Origin: Flavobacteriaceae bacterium
GTDB taxonomy: Bacteria; Bacteroidota; Bacteroidia; Flavobacteriales; Flavobacteriaceae
DNA length: 32,672 bases
Assembly: GCA_029934835.1 (NCBI GenBank)
Contig: JAOZLL010000019.1
Span: forward strand, 1 to 32,672
Direction: 5' to 3'
Made by a program: the position numbers and the translations under genes. Below the pieces are notes generated by a model. It was not told where the DNA came from. It saw nothing but the letters and a program-made list of their open reading frames with translations, and made no database searches. Of this stretch, positions 1 to 8,083 are shown piece after piece; positions within the stretch are counted from its first letter, which is position 1; every line of letters starts with the position of its first letter.

Positions 1-551
1 TTTTCTTTTAAACCACTTTTTTCGAATATATAATCATAATAGAAAGGAAAAATAAGTTGATGATTATTACTTTCAACTATCTTAATTTTATCTTTTTCAA
101 TTTTTTTTATTGAATTCCTCCTGTTTTTTGAATAATTACTAAATAAACTTTTATAATTAGAATTAAGACTTAAAACATAATTATCTCTTGAATATATAAG
201 ATCGTTTTTAAATACATTTTGGTCATTAAGATTTATACTTACTTTCTTAAATTTTCTTGGAATTGAATCTATAAAATATTTAACTAAATTTTTATCGGTA
301 AACTCCCTATAAAAAACCCCTAATTGTTGTGTCCAAGCTGGCTGATAGATATATTGTATAAAATATTTTCTCCTCTTAGGCAATGGCATCACAGCCAGAT
401 AATCAGCTAACACCAACACATCCCAATCATCAGCCACGATATCTAAATACCAAGAATAAGCATAAATACGTGAATTTACGGCATTACTAATACAAGCATC
501 ATATTTTGCTACATCTAAATTTTTTCTAGTTATGTATTGAATGTCTTGCAA
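1..551 (-). CDS. FemAB/GNAT-like acyltransferase family protein, C-terminus cut by the window edge
   Basis: This is an open reading frame running off the left edge; only about the first 183 codons are present. No ATG is available: after an in-frame TGA the first plausible start is TTG at 551, 10 bases beyond the stop of the preceding deacetylase-like gene, so the two are probably co-transcribed. The N-terminal half reads AYSWYLDIVADDWDVLVLAD, then PAWTQQLGVF and later YSKNRRNSIKKI. This order (a substrate-pocket W-Y-L-D segment, an LG-hF segment, then a basic YSxNxRR segment) is what I know from flavobacterial GNAT/FemAB-like proteins encoded beside DUF7033 deacetylase-family genes. They are thought to act in surface polysaccharide or peptide modification; the substrate here is unknown. 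The family call is from pattern recognition only. Confidence 0.6.
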   Translation of the reverse strand, partial: MQDIQYITRKNLDVAKYDACISNAVNSRIYAYSWYLDIVADDWDVLVLADYLAVMPLPKRRKYFIQYIYQPAWTQQLGVFYREFTDKNLVKYFIDSIPRKFKKVSINLNDQNVFKNDLIYSRDNYVLSLNSNYKSLFSNYSKNRRNSIKKIEKDKIKIVESNNHQLIFPFYYDYIFEKSGLKE

Positions 552-561
552 TAATAAATTT

Positions 562-1866
562 TTACTTAATATAATTATTCAAGGTTTTTTCATAGACTTT
601 TACCCATTCATCATTTACTTGCATATCACTTAATGTTGCGTTATGAAAGATACTTACAAAAGTTCCATGTACTTTTTTAACCTCATGTTGCAGTGTGTAA
701 ATTTTGAGAAGAGCTTCTTTAGGAGTCAATTGTTGTGTTTCTTGTAAATATTCATCAAATACTGCAAAGGAAAAAACTTTTAGAGGTGTTTGAATTTCAA
801 AATCTAAATCATAAAAATTGAATGGCGTACAGGTACTGGCTCTAAAACCACAATGTGTATAGTAACCCATACTATAGTCTTCAACGATTCCAAAGTCAAT
901 AAGATTTTGATAGGTTTTAGGAATTTCAATTCTATTATAGAATTGACGACTTTTACTTATTGGTCTATTAACAAGACTTTTTAAATGTTTTTTTTCTTTG
1001 TGTAATTTTTGATTATTTCGCATCGTATAGTACGAAAAAAGTTGTCCAAAAGGAGCATAATCAATAATTGACTTAATCATCAGTTTGTACCCTGTATTGG
1101 CATAGGATACATTTTTATCAAAGGTAGTATACTCACTAAATAAGAAGAAAAAAATTGTTTTAATTTTATACTGTTTTCCTAGAGATATAATTGTTTCATA
1201 CGTATTATAAGGATCTTCTTTTATCCTAGATAAAACTAAAAATCTCCTTGTAAAACTTCGTAATCTAAATTTAAAAAAATCTCTCACAAAACCACCTATG
1301 TTTCTCACTATTCCTTTATGTTTATAGGCAAAAGCATTATTGACATTTATAGTAGATATAAATGTTGTTTCTCTATCTATAAAGTTATAGTCAGGATACT
1401 TTTCTTTTAACTTATCTAATAATTTATATGCCCATATATCAACTACTGGTTTTTCTAAAAAACCATGTTGGTATGCCAAACTATTCGTAGCTGAAAAACG
1501 TTCATATAGATCTGCAACATGTGGTTGATACTCTTCATACCGGCTGATTAAATAAAAACTTGCAGAAAAGATATCATAGGGAATACTAGATTGTTCTCCC
1601 GTTGCAAAGAAACAAGGAATATCATCCCATTTACTCATATTTATGGGTATATCATTGATCCCTTGCTCAAAAAGTAACTTATGATTTCTAATAAAAAACT
1701 CTTTCCCTAATGGAGCTTTTGTATAAGTAAGCTTTGGCCCATTATGAGCAACAAACTCCTCAACTTTTACAGTGAAAATAATTGGAATTTGTAATATTCT
1801 TACAAATATATGTTTAAATATATAGCTAAGTCTAGGAGTTATTTTATGTGTGTAGATCAGTAACAA
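562..1866 (-). CDS. Polysaccharide deacetylase-family protein (DUF7033 type), apparently without catalytic metal ligands
   Basis: 434 residues, a usual length for the flavobacterial family with a DUF7033 N-terminal domain followed by a NodB-like barrel. The start is TTG at 1866; the opening MLLIYTHKITPRL is what family members normally begin with, so the rare start codon looks real. The N-terminal domain spans about residues 1-160 (SRYEEY at 109-113). The barrel follows. Where relatives have a DIDNAY metal-binding strand, this protein has INVNNAF (residues 173-179, Asp to Asn twice). Where they have HPSY it has FSYY (277-280), and RQHF has become RQFY (307-310). The fold-level motifs YSMGY, GFRASTCTPF and HNATLSD are kept. 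The barrel therefore looks intact but catalytically dead. Its partner is the downstream transferase. The comparison relies on remembered family consensus, not an alignment. Confidence 0.75.
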   Translation of the reverse strand: MLLIYTHKITPRLSYIFKHIFVRILQIPIIFTVKVEEFVAHNGPKLTYTKAPLGKEFFIRNHKLLFEQGINDIPINMSKWDDIPCFFATGEQSSIPYDIFSASFYLISRYEEYQPHVADLYERFSATNSLAYQHGFLEKPVVDIWAYKLLDKLKEKYPDYNFIDRETTFISTINVNNAFAYKHKGIVRNIGGFVRDFFKFRLRSFTRRFLVLSRIKEDPYNTYETIISLGKQYKIKTIFFFLFSEYTTFDKNVSYANTGYKLMIKSIIDYAPFGQLFSYYTMRNNQKLHKEKKHLKSLVNRPISKSRQFYNRIEIPKTYQNLIDFGIVEDYSMGYYTHCGFRASTCTPFNFYDLDFEIQTPLKVFSFAVFDEYLQETQQLTPKEALLKIYTLQHEVKKVHGTFVSIFHNATLSDMQVNDEWVKVYEKTLNNYIK

Positions 1867-1930
1867 ACTAAATTTACAGAAGTATTAGGTATTTTATAAA
1901 TAATTTGAAGCTCTAGATTCCTAAAAAATA

Positions 1931-1977
1931 AAAGCCAATATACTATTTGTGATATTTACAAACAGTATATTGGCTTT
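1931..1977 (-). terminator. Strong hairpin, probable terminator of the 5548-2223 operon
   Basis: Left arm 1931-1944 and right arm 1964-1977 form a perfect 14-bp stem, with a further TTTGT/ACAAA pairing inside the loop. It is A-rich on the left flank and T-rich on the right, so it could stop transcription in either direction. Between convergent-free minus-strand genes, its natural role is to separate the flavoprotein operon ending at 2223 from the gene starting at 1866. The rest of the 1867-2222 gap is AT-rich and I see no gene in it. Confidence 0.7.
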
Positions 1978-2222
1978 TTATAACTTACTTCTAGTGAACT
2001 CAAAATTTCTTATTAATTAATAAGTGTGAATATACAAAAATTAACAAACAAACCATATTCTATAATAATAATTTACAGTATCAATTATTATTATCTCATG
2101 AATGATATTAGAACACTAAAGTATTAGATTTTAAACTTTAGAATCTTTGTCGAATACTTAATGATTAGTACATTATAATTAATAATCTAGAAATAGATCT
2201 TAATATTCACTAAAATAAAAAT

Positions 2223-3215
2223 CTAAATCTCTCTATTACTAAAATGTTTCATAAACTGAACTCTTTCAAATTCTGCTGGGTTTTTGATCTTATCTCTACT
2301 TAATTTTCCCCTAAATTGATCAATATTTAAGAACTTATGCTCACTCATCCAATCCTCTAATTCAGTAAGAATGGTGGTGATATACTCTGGTCCATTAAGA
2401 TAAATCGTAGATGCTATTTGAGCTACAGTTGCACCTGCTAATAACATTTTGATAAACGACTTACTATCATGTATTCCTGTTGAGGCAGCTAATGAACAAC
2501 TAACTTTGTTTGAGTTTACTGCAATCCATCTCAATGGAAGCGTATAATCTTCTGGACTACTAAAAACATTAGATGATGCTGTTACTTTCATCTTTTTAAT
2601 ATCATAATCCATGTTATAAGAACGGTTAAACAATACCAATCCAGAAATACCTGTTTTATCCAATTTTTGGATCATTTCAGATACATTTGAAAAGTAAGAA
2701 CTCATTTTTATTGCAACAGGAATATTTATTTTATTCTTAATTCTCTCTGCAATTTTAATGTATTCCTCTTCTATCTCACTACCAGATTTCTTGGTATCTG
2801 TTGGCATGATAAATATGTTTAACTCAAGTGCATCAGCACCAGCATCTTGAAGTTTAACTGCAAATTCTGTCCATTCTTGTGAAGTCACACAGTTTACACT
2901 GGCTATAATAGGAACAGAAAGTTCTTGTTTTGCATCTTTTATAAGTTGAATATATTTATCTAAACTCTCTTCTTTTAAATCATAATCATAATAATCTAAG
3001 AATTCTAGATTACTACCAAAACGATCATCTGAATTGAGTCTTTCATGAAATTCATTTATAATTTCTTCTTCAAAAATAGATTTAAGAACTATGGCTCCTA
3101 TTCCATTTCTTTCTAATGCTTTTAAACGCTCTAAAGTTCCCGTATAACCAGAACTAGCAGCTACTAAAGGATTTTTTAAATATAAACCTAAATATCGAGT
3201 GGTTAAATCAGTCAT
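2223..3215 (-). CDS. Dihydroorotate dehydrogenase-like flavoprotein of unknown substrate
   Basis: 330 residues, a TIM-barrel FMN protein of the DHOD-like subgroup common in Bacteroidota. It opens with TTRYLGLYLKNPLVAASSGY, a DHOD-type beginning, and keeps the FMN-phosphate region around AASTGIHD and LLAGATVAQIAST. The segment where true dihydroorotate dehydrogenases have an ELNxSCPN substrate-binding motif reads ELNIFIMPTD here, so orotate chemistry is doubtful. The gene starts 5 bases after the stop of the 492-residue flavoprotein gene and is surely in the same transcript. An electron-transfer partnership with the two upstream subunits is a reasonable inference. It is probably not the pyrimidine-pathway PyrD; the substrate is unknown. 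Confidence 0.8.
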   Translation of the reverse strand: MTDLTTRYLGLYLKNPLVAASSGYTGTLERLKALERNGIGAIVLKSIFEEEIINEFHERLNSDDRFGSNLEFLDYYDYDLKEESLDKYIQLIKDAKQELSVPIIASVNCVTSQEWTEFAVKLQDAGADALELNIFIMPTDTKKSGSEIEEEYIKIAERIKNKINIPVAIKMSSYFSNVSEMIQKLDKTGISGLVLFNRSYNMDYDIKKMKVTASSNVFSSPEDYTLPLRWIAVNSNKVSCSLAASTGIHDSKSFIKMLLAGATVAQIASTIYLNGPEYITTILTELEDWMSEHKFLNIDQFRGKLSRDKIKNPAEFERVQFMKHFSNREI

Positions 3216-3220
3216 GTTTT

Positions 3221-4699
3221 CTATTTTTTAATCTTGTTTTTAATATATTCATCCATTCCTGTAGCAGCATCTCTACCATCTCCCATTGCTAAAATAACAG
3301 TAGCTCCACCTCTTACAATATCTCCACCAGCAAATATATCTTCTATAGAAGTTTGGAAATCATCATTAACAACAATAGTTCCCCATTTTGTTGTTTTTAA
3401 ACCTTTAACACTAGCTGGGATTAATGGGTTTGGAGAAACACCAACCGCAACTACCACTACATCTACAGGTATTTTATATTCAGATCCTTCAATTGGAATA
3501 GGACGTCTTCTTCCAGAATCATCTGGTTCACCTAATTCCATTTTTTGAAGAATCATGTGTGTTACTCTTCCTTTATCATCTGCAAGATATTCTACAGGAT
3601 TATTAAGATTCAAGAATTCTATTTCTTCTTCTACTGCATGATGTACTTCTTCTAATCTTGCAGGCATTTCTTCTCGTGTACGTCTATAAACAATCATCGC
3701 TCTTTCTGCACCTAATCTTTTTGCCATACGAACAGAATCCATTGCGGTATTACCTCCACCAATAACAGCAATATTTTTACCTAGAGATACTGGTGTGTCA
3801 TAATCTTCTTTTGCAGCACCCATTAAATTGATCCTAGTCAAGAATTCATTTGAAGAAAAAATACCATTAAAATTTTCACCAGGTATATTCATAAAACGAG
3901 GTAGTCCTGCACCACTAGCAACAAAAAATGCTTTAAAACCTTGTTCTCTTAAATCTTCTATAGATGCTGTTCTTCCCACAACAAAGTTGGTTACAAACTT
4001 AACACCCATTGATTTAACGTTATTAATCTCTACATCAACTACAGAATTTGGTAATCTAAAGTCTGGAATTCCATATTTTAGTACGCCTCCTATTTCATGA
4101 AGTGCTTCAAACACCGTCACATCATAACCAAAACGAGCCATATCAGTAGCCCATGCTAAGGAAGCAGGTCCTGAACCAACGGCAGCTACTTTTATTCCAT
4201 TGCTTTCTGCAATTTCTGGAACAGCCATTTTTCCACTATTTTGCTCATAATCAGCAGCAAAACGCTCTAAAAATCCTATGGCAACAGGTGGTTGACCTAA
4301 TTTTATAGTATAGAAACAATTGGCTTCACATTGTTTTTCTTGTGGACATACACGACCACAAACTGCTGGTAAAGAGTTGGTTTCTTTTAGTATTTGAGCC
4401 GCTCCCAAGAAGTCTCCAATTTCAATTTTTTTGATAAATTTTGGAATATAAATATTTACTGGGCAACCCGAAATACAAGTAGGATCTGGGCAATCAATAC
4501 ATCTTCTTGCCTCTTCCATTGCTAATTTTTCGGTCAAACCTAAATTAACTTCCTTTCCGTTATGATTTCTAACGAGAGGATCTTGCTCCAACATTTTAGT
4601 ACGAGTCATGGAAACTCGTTCTTTTGTTTTAATGTCTTTTCTAATATCAGCTCTCCATTCTTGAGCACGTTGTTCTTTATAAAATTTCTTTAAATCCAT
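3221..4699 (-). CDS. nfnB: NfnB/SudA/GltD-like FAD-NAD(P)-Fe-S oxidoreductase, large subunit
   Basis: 492 residues, the usual size of the glutamate-synthase small-subunit-like family. Two cysteine groups lie in the N-terminal Fe-S domain: Cys67, 70, 75, 79 (CIDCPDPTCISGC) and Cys114, 118, 124, 128 (CGRVCPQEKQCEANC), as expected for two [4Fe-4S] clusters. An FAD site GSGPAS is at 175-180 and an NAD(P) site GGGNTA at 314-319; the C-terminal FAD motif is VFAGGDIVRGGATV-like. It lies 24 bases from the gene for the matching small subunit, which favours a heterodimeric NADH-dependent ferredoxin:NADP+ oxidoreductase (Nfn) or sulfide dehydrogenase (Sud) over glutamate synthase; no large GltB gene is nearby. 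Bifurcation is an inference from family architecture. Confidence 0.82.
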   Translation of the reverse strand: MDLKKFYKEQRAQEWRADIRKDIKTKERVSMTRTKMLEQDPLVRNHNGKEVNLGLTEKLAMEEARRCIDCPDPTCISGCPVNIYIPKFIKKIEIGDFLGAAQILKETNSLPAVCGRVCPQEKQCEANCFYTIKLGQPPVAIGFLERFAADYEQNSGKMAVPEIAESNGIKVAAVGSGPASLAWATDMARFGYDVTVFEALHEIGGVLKYGIPDFRLPNSVVDVEINNVKSMGVKFVTNFVVGRTASIEDLREQGFKAFFVASGAGLPRFMNIPGENFNGIFSSNEFLTRINLMGAAKEDYDTPVSLGKNIAVIGGGNTAMDSVRMAKRLGAERAMIVYRRTREEMPARLEEVHHAVEEEIEFLNLNNPVEYLADDKGRVTHMILQKMELGEPDDSGRRRPIPIEGSEYKIPVDVVVVAVGVSPNPLIPASVKGLKTTKWGTIVVNDDFQTSIEDIFAGGDIVRGGATVILAMGDGRDAATGMDEYIKNKIKK

Positions 4700-4723
4700 C
4701 TGTGTTTCTTTTAGCGTATTAAA

Positions 4724-5548
4724 TTACAAATTGGCCATGTGTTTCTCATAAGCGACAGCTTCTTCTTCTTTATAAGCAGAAAGACGCATGAGCATTTGAT
4801 CAAAATCAACTTGATGTGCGTCAAATTCTGGACCATCGACACAAACAAATTTTGTTTTACCTCCAACCGTAATTCTACAAGCACCACACATTCCCGTACC
4901 GTCAACCATAATGGTATTTAAACTAGCAAAAGTTTTAATATTAAACTTTTTGGTAGTTAGGGCGGCAAACTTCATCATCACAGCAGGACCTATTACAATA
5001 GCAAGATCCACTTTTTCTCTTTTGATTACTTCCTCCATACCATGTGTTACCAATCCTTTTGTACCATAAGAACCATCATCAGTCATGATAATTACTTCAT
5101 CGGAATATTTTCTTATCTGATCTTCTAAAATCAATAAATCTTTGTTTCTGGCAGCCAAAACAGTAATCACTCTATTACCTGCTTTTTTAAAACCTTCTAC
5201 TATAGGAAGTAAAGGAGCAGTACCTACACCACCACCTGCAGCTAGCACAGTTCCAACTTTTTCTATATGAGTTGCTTGTCCTAAAGGTCCTGCAAGATCA
5301 GTTATTTCGTCGCCTACATTAAGTGCTGTTAATTTTTGAGAAGTAACTCCCACAACTTGTATTACTAAGTCAATAGTACCTGCTTTTGTATCAGCACCAG
5401 CAATAGTAAGAGGAATTCTTTCTCCTTTCTTACCTAATTTAACCATCACAAAATGTCCTGGTTTTCTACTCTTAGCAATATCAGGAGCATGGATAACTAA
5501 CTTGACAACATTTTCTGAAAAATGTTCTTTTGATATTATTTTGTTCAT
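4724..5548 (-). CDS. nfnA: NfnA/SudB-like FAD/NAD-binding small subunit with [2Fe-2S] cluster
   Basis: 274 residues, first gene of the operon. It is a ferredoxin-reductase fold of the PyrK/SudB type: a flavin-binding RIPLTI at 44-49, a nucleotide-binding AAGGGVGTAPL at 103-113, and a C-terminal cluster motif D216, C221, C224, C236 (DGTGMCGAC then FVCVDGPEFD). Asp plus three Cys is the cluster ligation known for the Nfn small subunit. It would pass electrons from NADH to the large subunit and ferredoxin. The upstream gap to radC is about 300 bases; a near-consensus minus-strand -7 element TTATTTTG sits at 5596-5603. Annotation pipelines usually label this family sulfide/dihydroorotate dehydrogenase-like. 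Confidence 0.82.
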   Translation of the reverse strand: MNKIISKEHFSENVVKLVIHAPDIAKSRKPGHFVMVKLGKKGERIPLTIAGADTKAGTIDLVIQVVGVTSQKLTALNVGDEITDLAGPLGQATHIEKVGTVLAAGGGVGTAPLLPIVEGFKKAGNRVITVLAARNKDLLILEDQIRKYSDEVIIMTDDGSYGTKGLVTHGMEEVIKREKVDLAIVIGPAVMMKFAALTTKKFNIKTFASLNTIMVDGTGMCGACRITVGGKTKFVCVDGPEFDAHQVDFDQMLMRLSAYKEEEAVAYEKHMANL

Positions 5549-5702
5549 TTAGTGTGTTTTTTAATCAATTCTTTTTGTTGAAATCAAAATATTGACGCAA
5601 AATAATATTAAATATTCTTGTATTCAGATGACTTATATCATTATTAAGAAAATATTTCTTATCAAATGTAAGACGATTTGATATAGTAGTAATTATTAAC
5701 TA

Positions 5703-5740
5703 GACGGTAATAAGACGAAAAGACAAAAGACGTAAGACGT
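5703..5740. repeat. Short degenerate AGACG/AAGACA repeat cluster
   Basis: Five copies of AGACG or AGACA begin at 5703, 5714, 5722, 5729 and 5736, at 7-11 base spacing, with outlying copies at 5671 (AAGACG) and 5796 (AAGACA). The cluster lies in the roughly 300-base gap between the nfnA-like gene and radC. I see no gene in that gap; it otherwise holds the AT-rich upstream region of nfnA and a small TAAGAAA/TTTCTTA hairpin near 5646. Similar AGAC-rich intergenic repeats are, to my memory, frequent in flavobacterial genomes; function is unknown. Confidence 0.5.
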
Positions 5741-5850
5741 TCACTCAGAATTAATTATAGAAATAATAATTTCGGTTAATATCCATCGGGTTAATAAGAC
5801 AAGAATGCCTTTGCATAAAAAGACTATAAAATTTTATATAAAATGAAACT

Positions 5851-6549
5851 TTAAACCAATATTCCTTCATCGGCAAAACTAAAATATGCTTTTTCTGTAA
5901 TAATAAGGTGGTCTAAAACCGATATATCCATAACTTTTCCTGCTGCTTTAATTTTTTGCGTAATATCTTTGTCTGATTGGCTTGGCTGTAGTTTCTCTGA
6001 AGGATGGTTATGACATAAGATTATCCCCGTTGCTGATACTTCAATTGCCTTTTTATAAATTAACCTTGTATCGACTAAAGTACCCGTTAATCCTCCTTTA
6101 CTCATCTGTACTTTGGCAATAACTTTATTTGAATTGTTGAGATAGACTACCCAAAACTCCTCATGTGATAAATCTCCAATAACAGGTTGCATCAATTCAA
6201 ACACAGCTTTACTACTAGTTATTTTTGGTTTTTCTAATGCTTTTTCTAAACGTCGTCGTCTACCTAATTCTAAGGCAGCAACTATTGTAACCGCTTTTGC
6301 CTGCCCAATTCCTTTAAACTTTTGCAAATCGGCTATTGTAAGACGTGCTAATTGATTTAAATTATGGTTATTAGTTTGTAAAATACGTTTTGATAGTGCT
6401 ACCGCTGACTCATTTCTAGATCCTGAACCAATTAATATGGCTAATAATTCAGTATCAGATAAAGCTGCATTCCCCTTTAATAGTAGTTTTTCTCTTGGTC
6501 TATCATCTAAAGACCATTCAGTTATAGGAAGTGATTTACTATTTTTCAT
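5851..6549 (-). CDS. radC: RadC family protein (JAB/MPN metalloprotease-fold)
   Basis: 233 residues from the ATG at 6549. A longer reading from 6567 is possible, but a promoter -7 element (TATATTTG on the minus strand, 6565-6572) covers that start, so 6549 is preferred. An N-terminal helix-hairpin-helix region (FKGIGQAKAVTI) is followed by the JAMM motif HNHPS with the downstream Asp in SDKD, and an upstream Glu in HEEFW. Bacterial RadC proteins carry this motif in full, yet their biochemical role is unsettled and the old DNA-repair assignment is doubtful. It is transcribed divergently from trkA; no operon partner is seen. Confidence 0.9.
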   Translation of the reverse strand: MKNSKSLPITEWSLDDRPREKLLLKGNAALSDTELLAILIGSGSRNESAVALSKRILQTNNHNLNQLARLTIADLQKFKGIGQAKAVTIVAALELGRRRRLEKALEKPKITSSKAVFELMQPVIGDLSHEEFWVVYLNNSNKVIAKVQMSKGGLTGTLVDTRLIYKKAIEVSATGIILCHNHPSEKLQPSQSDKDITQKIKAAGKVMDISVLDHLIITEKAYFSFADEGILV

Positions 6550-6564
6550 TTTCAAATTTTCATA

Positions 6565-6572
6565 CAAATATA
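6565..6572 (-). promoter_or_regulatory. radC -7 promoter element
   Basis: The minus strand reads TATATTTG, a perfect match to the Bacteroidota TAnnTTTG element. A TTG lies 16 bases further upstream, shorter than the usual 19-base spacing. Its position places transcription start near 6559 and supports the 6549 start codon. Confidence 0.5.
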
Positions 6573-6637
6573 CATCTTAAAGTTTTTTCAAATGTAAAAC
6601 TTTTAGAGGCTAAAGGTAAAGATATTTAATTATTACC

Positions 6638-6645
6638 TAATTTTG
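6638..6645 (+). promoter_or_regulatory. trkA -7 promoter element
   Basis: TAATTTTG matches TAnnTTTG and lies 20 bases before the trkA ATG. No good -33 TTG is visible at the expected distance. Confidence 0.5.
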
Positions 6646-6665
6646 CATTCAATAATCAAATCATT

Positions 6666-8012
6666 ATGAGAATAATTATAGCTGGAGCAGGAGATGTTGG
6701 TTTTCATTTAGCCAAACTTTTATCCTTTGATTCGCAAGATATTTATCTTATTGATAATAATAGAGAACGTTTAAACTATGTCAATAATCATATTGATGTA
6801 ATTACCTCTAAAGGTGACGCTACTTCAACAAAATTACTTAAACAATTAGATGTTGATCAGGCTGATTTATTATTGGCGGTTACTGAATCACAAAATACGA
6901 ATTTCACCATAGCAGCAATTGGAAAAAAATTAGGCGCAAAAAAAACCATTGCCCGAATTACCAATCCTGAGTTTTTACACAATGTTGATATTGATTTTTC
7001 TACATTAGGAATTGATTTTATGATTTCTCCTGAAGCCCTAGCAGCAGAGGAAATAAAATCACTTTTGCATCAATCGGTTTTTAATGATAGTGTTGAATTT
7101 GAAAATGGATCTTTATTAATTTTAGGAGGAACCCTAAGTAATCATTCTCCTCTCATAAATTTGAGTGTTCAAGAAGCAAAAGAAAAATTCTCAAATACTA
7201 AATTTATTACTATTGCCCTTCGTAGAGAAGCTGGTGATGAAACAATTATACCACGTGGAAACACTAAATTTCAGGCTGATGATCAAGTATATTTCTCGGT
7301 TCCCAAAGAACATACCGAAGGATTATACAAACTATTAGGTAAAGAAAAATTTGGTGTAAAAGATGTAATGATTCTAGGAGGAAGTACTATTGGTCAAAAA
7401 GCTGCTGACAAACTATGTAAAGAAAATTTTAATATTAAAATAATTGAAATTGATAAAAAAAGAGCATTTGAAATATCTGAAAATATTCCCGATGCTCTGG
7501 TTATTAATGGTGATGGTAGAGATGTAGAACTTCTCGAAGAAGAAAACATTAGTGAAATGGATGCCTTTGTTGCAGTAACAGGTAATTCTGAGACTAACAT
7601 AATGTCTTGTCTTGTCGCTCGTTCAAAAGGTGTAAAAAAGACTATAGCTCTTGTCGAAAATATGGATTATATCAATATTTCACAAACAATAGGAATTGAT
7701 ACTTTAATAAATAAAAAGTTTTTAGCTGCAAGTAGTATTTTTAAACACGTTAGAAAAGGAGATATTGTCGCCATAGCGAATGTTCATAATGTTGATGCCG
7801 AAGTTTTAGAATTTGAAGTAAAACCCAATTCTGCTGTAACTAAAAAACCCATAAAAGATTTACGAATAACAAGAAACGCCGTTTTTAGTGGTGTAATTCG
7901 TGATGGTGAAGTGATGATGACTTTTGGTAACTTTCAGATTTTGACTGGTGATAAAGTTATTGTTTTTTCTCTACAAGATGCCATTCACGAAGTGGAAGAG
8001 ATGTTTAATTAG
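6666..8012 (+). CDS. trkA: Trk K+ uptake regulatory subunit TrkA
   Basis: 448 residues, the normal length for a TrkA with two tandem RCK units. The first Rossmann fold has GAGDVG at residues 7-12 with an acidic residue ending the second strand (LIDNN); the second opens with VMILGGSTIG near residue 235. Each is followed by an RCK-C (TrkA_C) domain, the last ending in a TGDKVIVFS segment. TrkA is the cytoplasmic nucleotide-binding ring that gates the TrkH channel. trkH begins 71 bases downstream on the same strand, so the two form the complete uptake system. Confidence 0.93.
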   Translation: MRIIIAGAGDVGFHLAKLLSFDSQDIYLIDNNRERLNYVNNHIDVITSKGDATSTKLLKQLDVDQADLLLAVTESQNTNFTIAAIGKKLGAKKTIARITNPEFLHNVDIDFSTLGIDFMISPEALAAEEIKSLLHQSVFNDSVEFENGSLLILGGTLSNHSPLINLSVQEAKEKFSNTKFITIALRREAGDETIIPRGNTKFQADDQVYFSVPKEHTEGLYKLLGKEKFGVKDVMILGGSTIGQKAADKLCKENFNIKIIEIDKKRAFEISENIPDALVINGDGRDVELLEEENISEMDAFVAVTGNSETNIMSCLVARSKGVKKTIALVENMDYINISQTIGIDTLINKKFLAASSIFKHVRKGDIVAIANVHNVDAEVLEFEVKPNSAVTKKPIKDLRITRNAVFSGVIRDGEVMMTFGNFQILTGDKVIVFSLQDAIHEVEEMFN

Positions 8013-8083
8013 ATTAAGAGCAATGGGCAAATTTCGTTATTTTTTAATAAAAAAAGTCATTAGTAAAAAATACTAGTTTAACA

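Noticed and set aside
3221-4699. True glutamate synthase small subunit (GltD)
   Set aside because: No GltB-type large subunit is adjacent and the neighbouring gene is the Nfn/Sud small subunit, so the heterodimer reading is better.
4711-4905. Minus-strand frame of 64 codons overlapping nfnA
   Set aside because: It lies wholly within the nfnA-like gene in another frame and has no recognisable protein features.
5671-5740. CRISPR-like array
   Set aside because: Units are only 5-6 bases with irregular short spacing and no spacers of CRISPR length.
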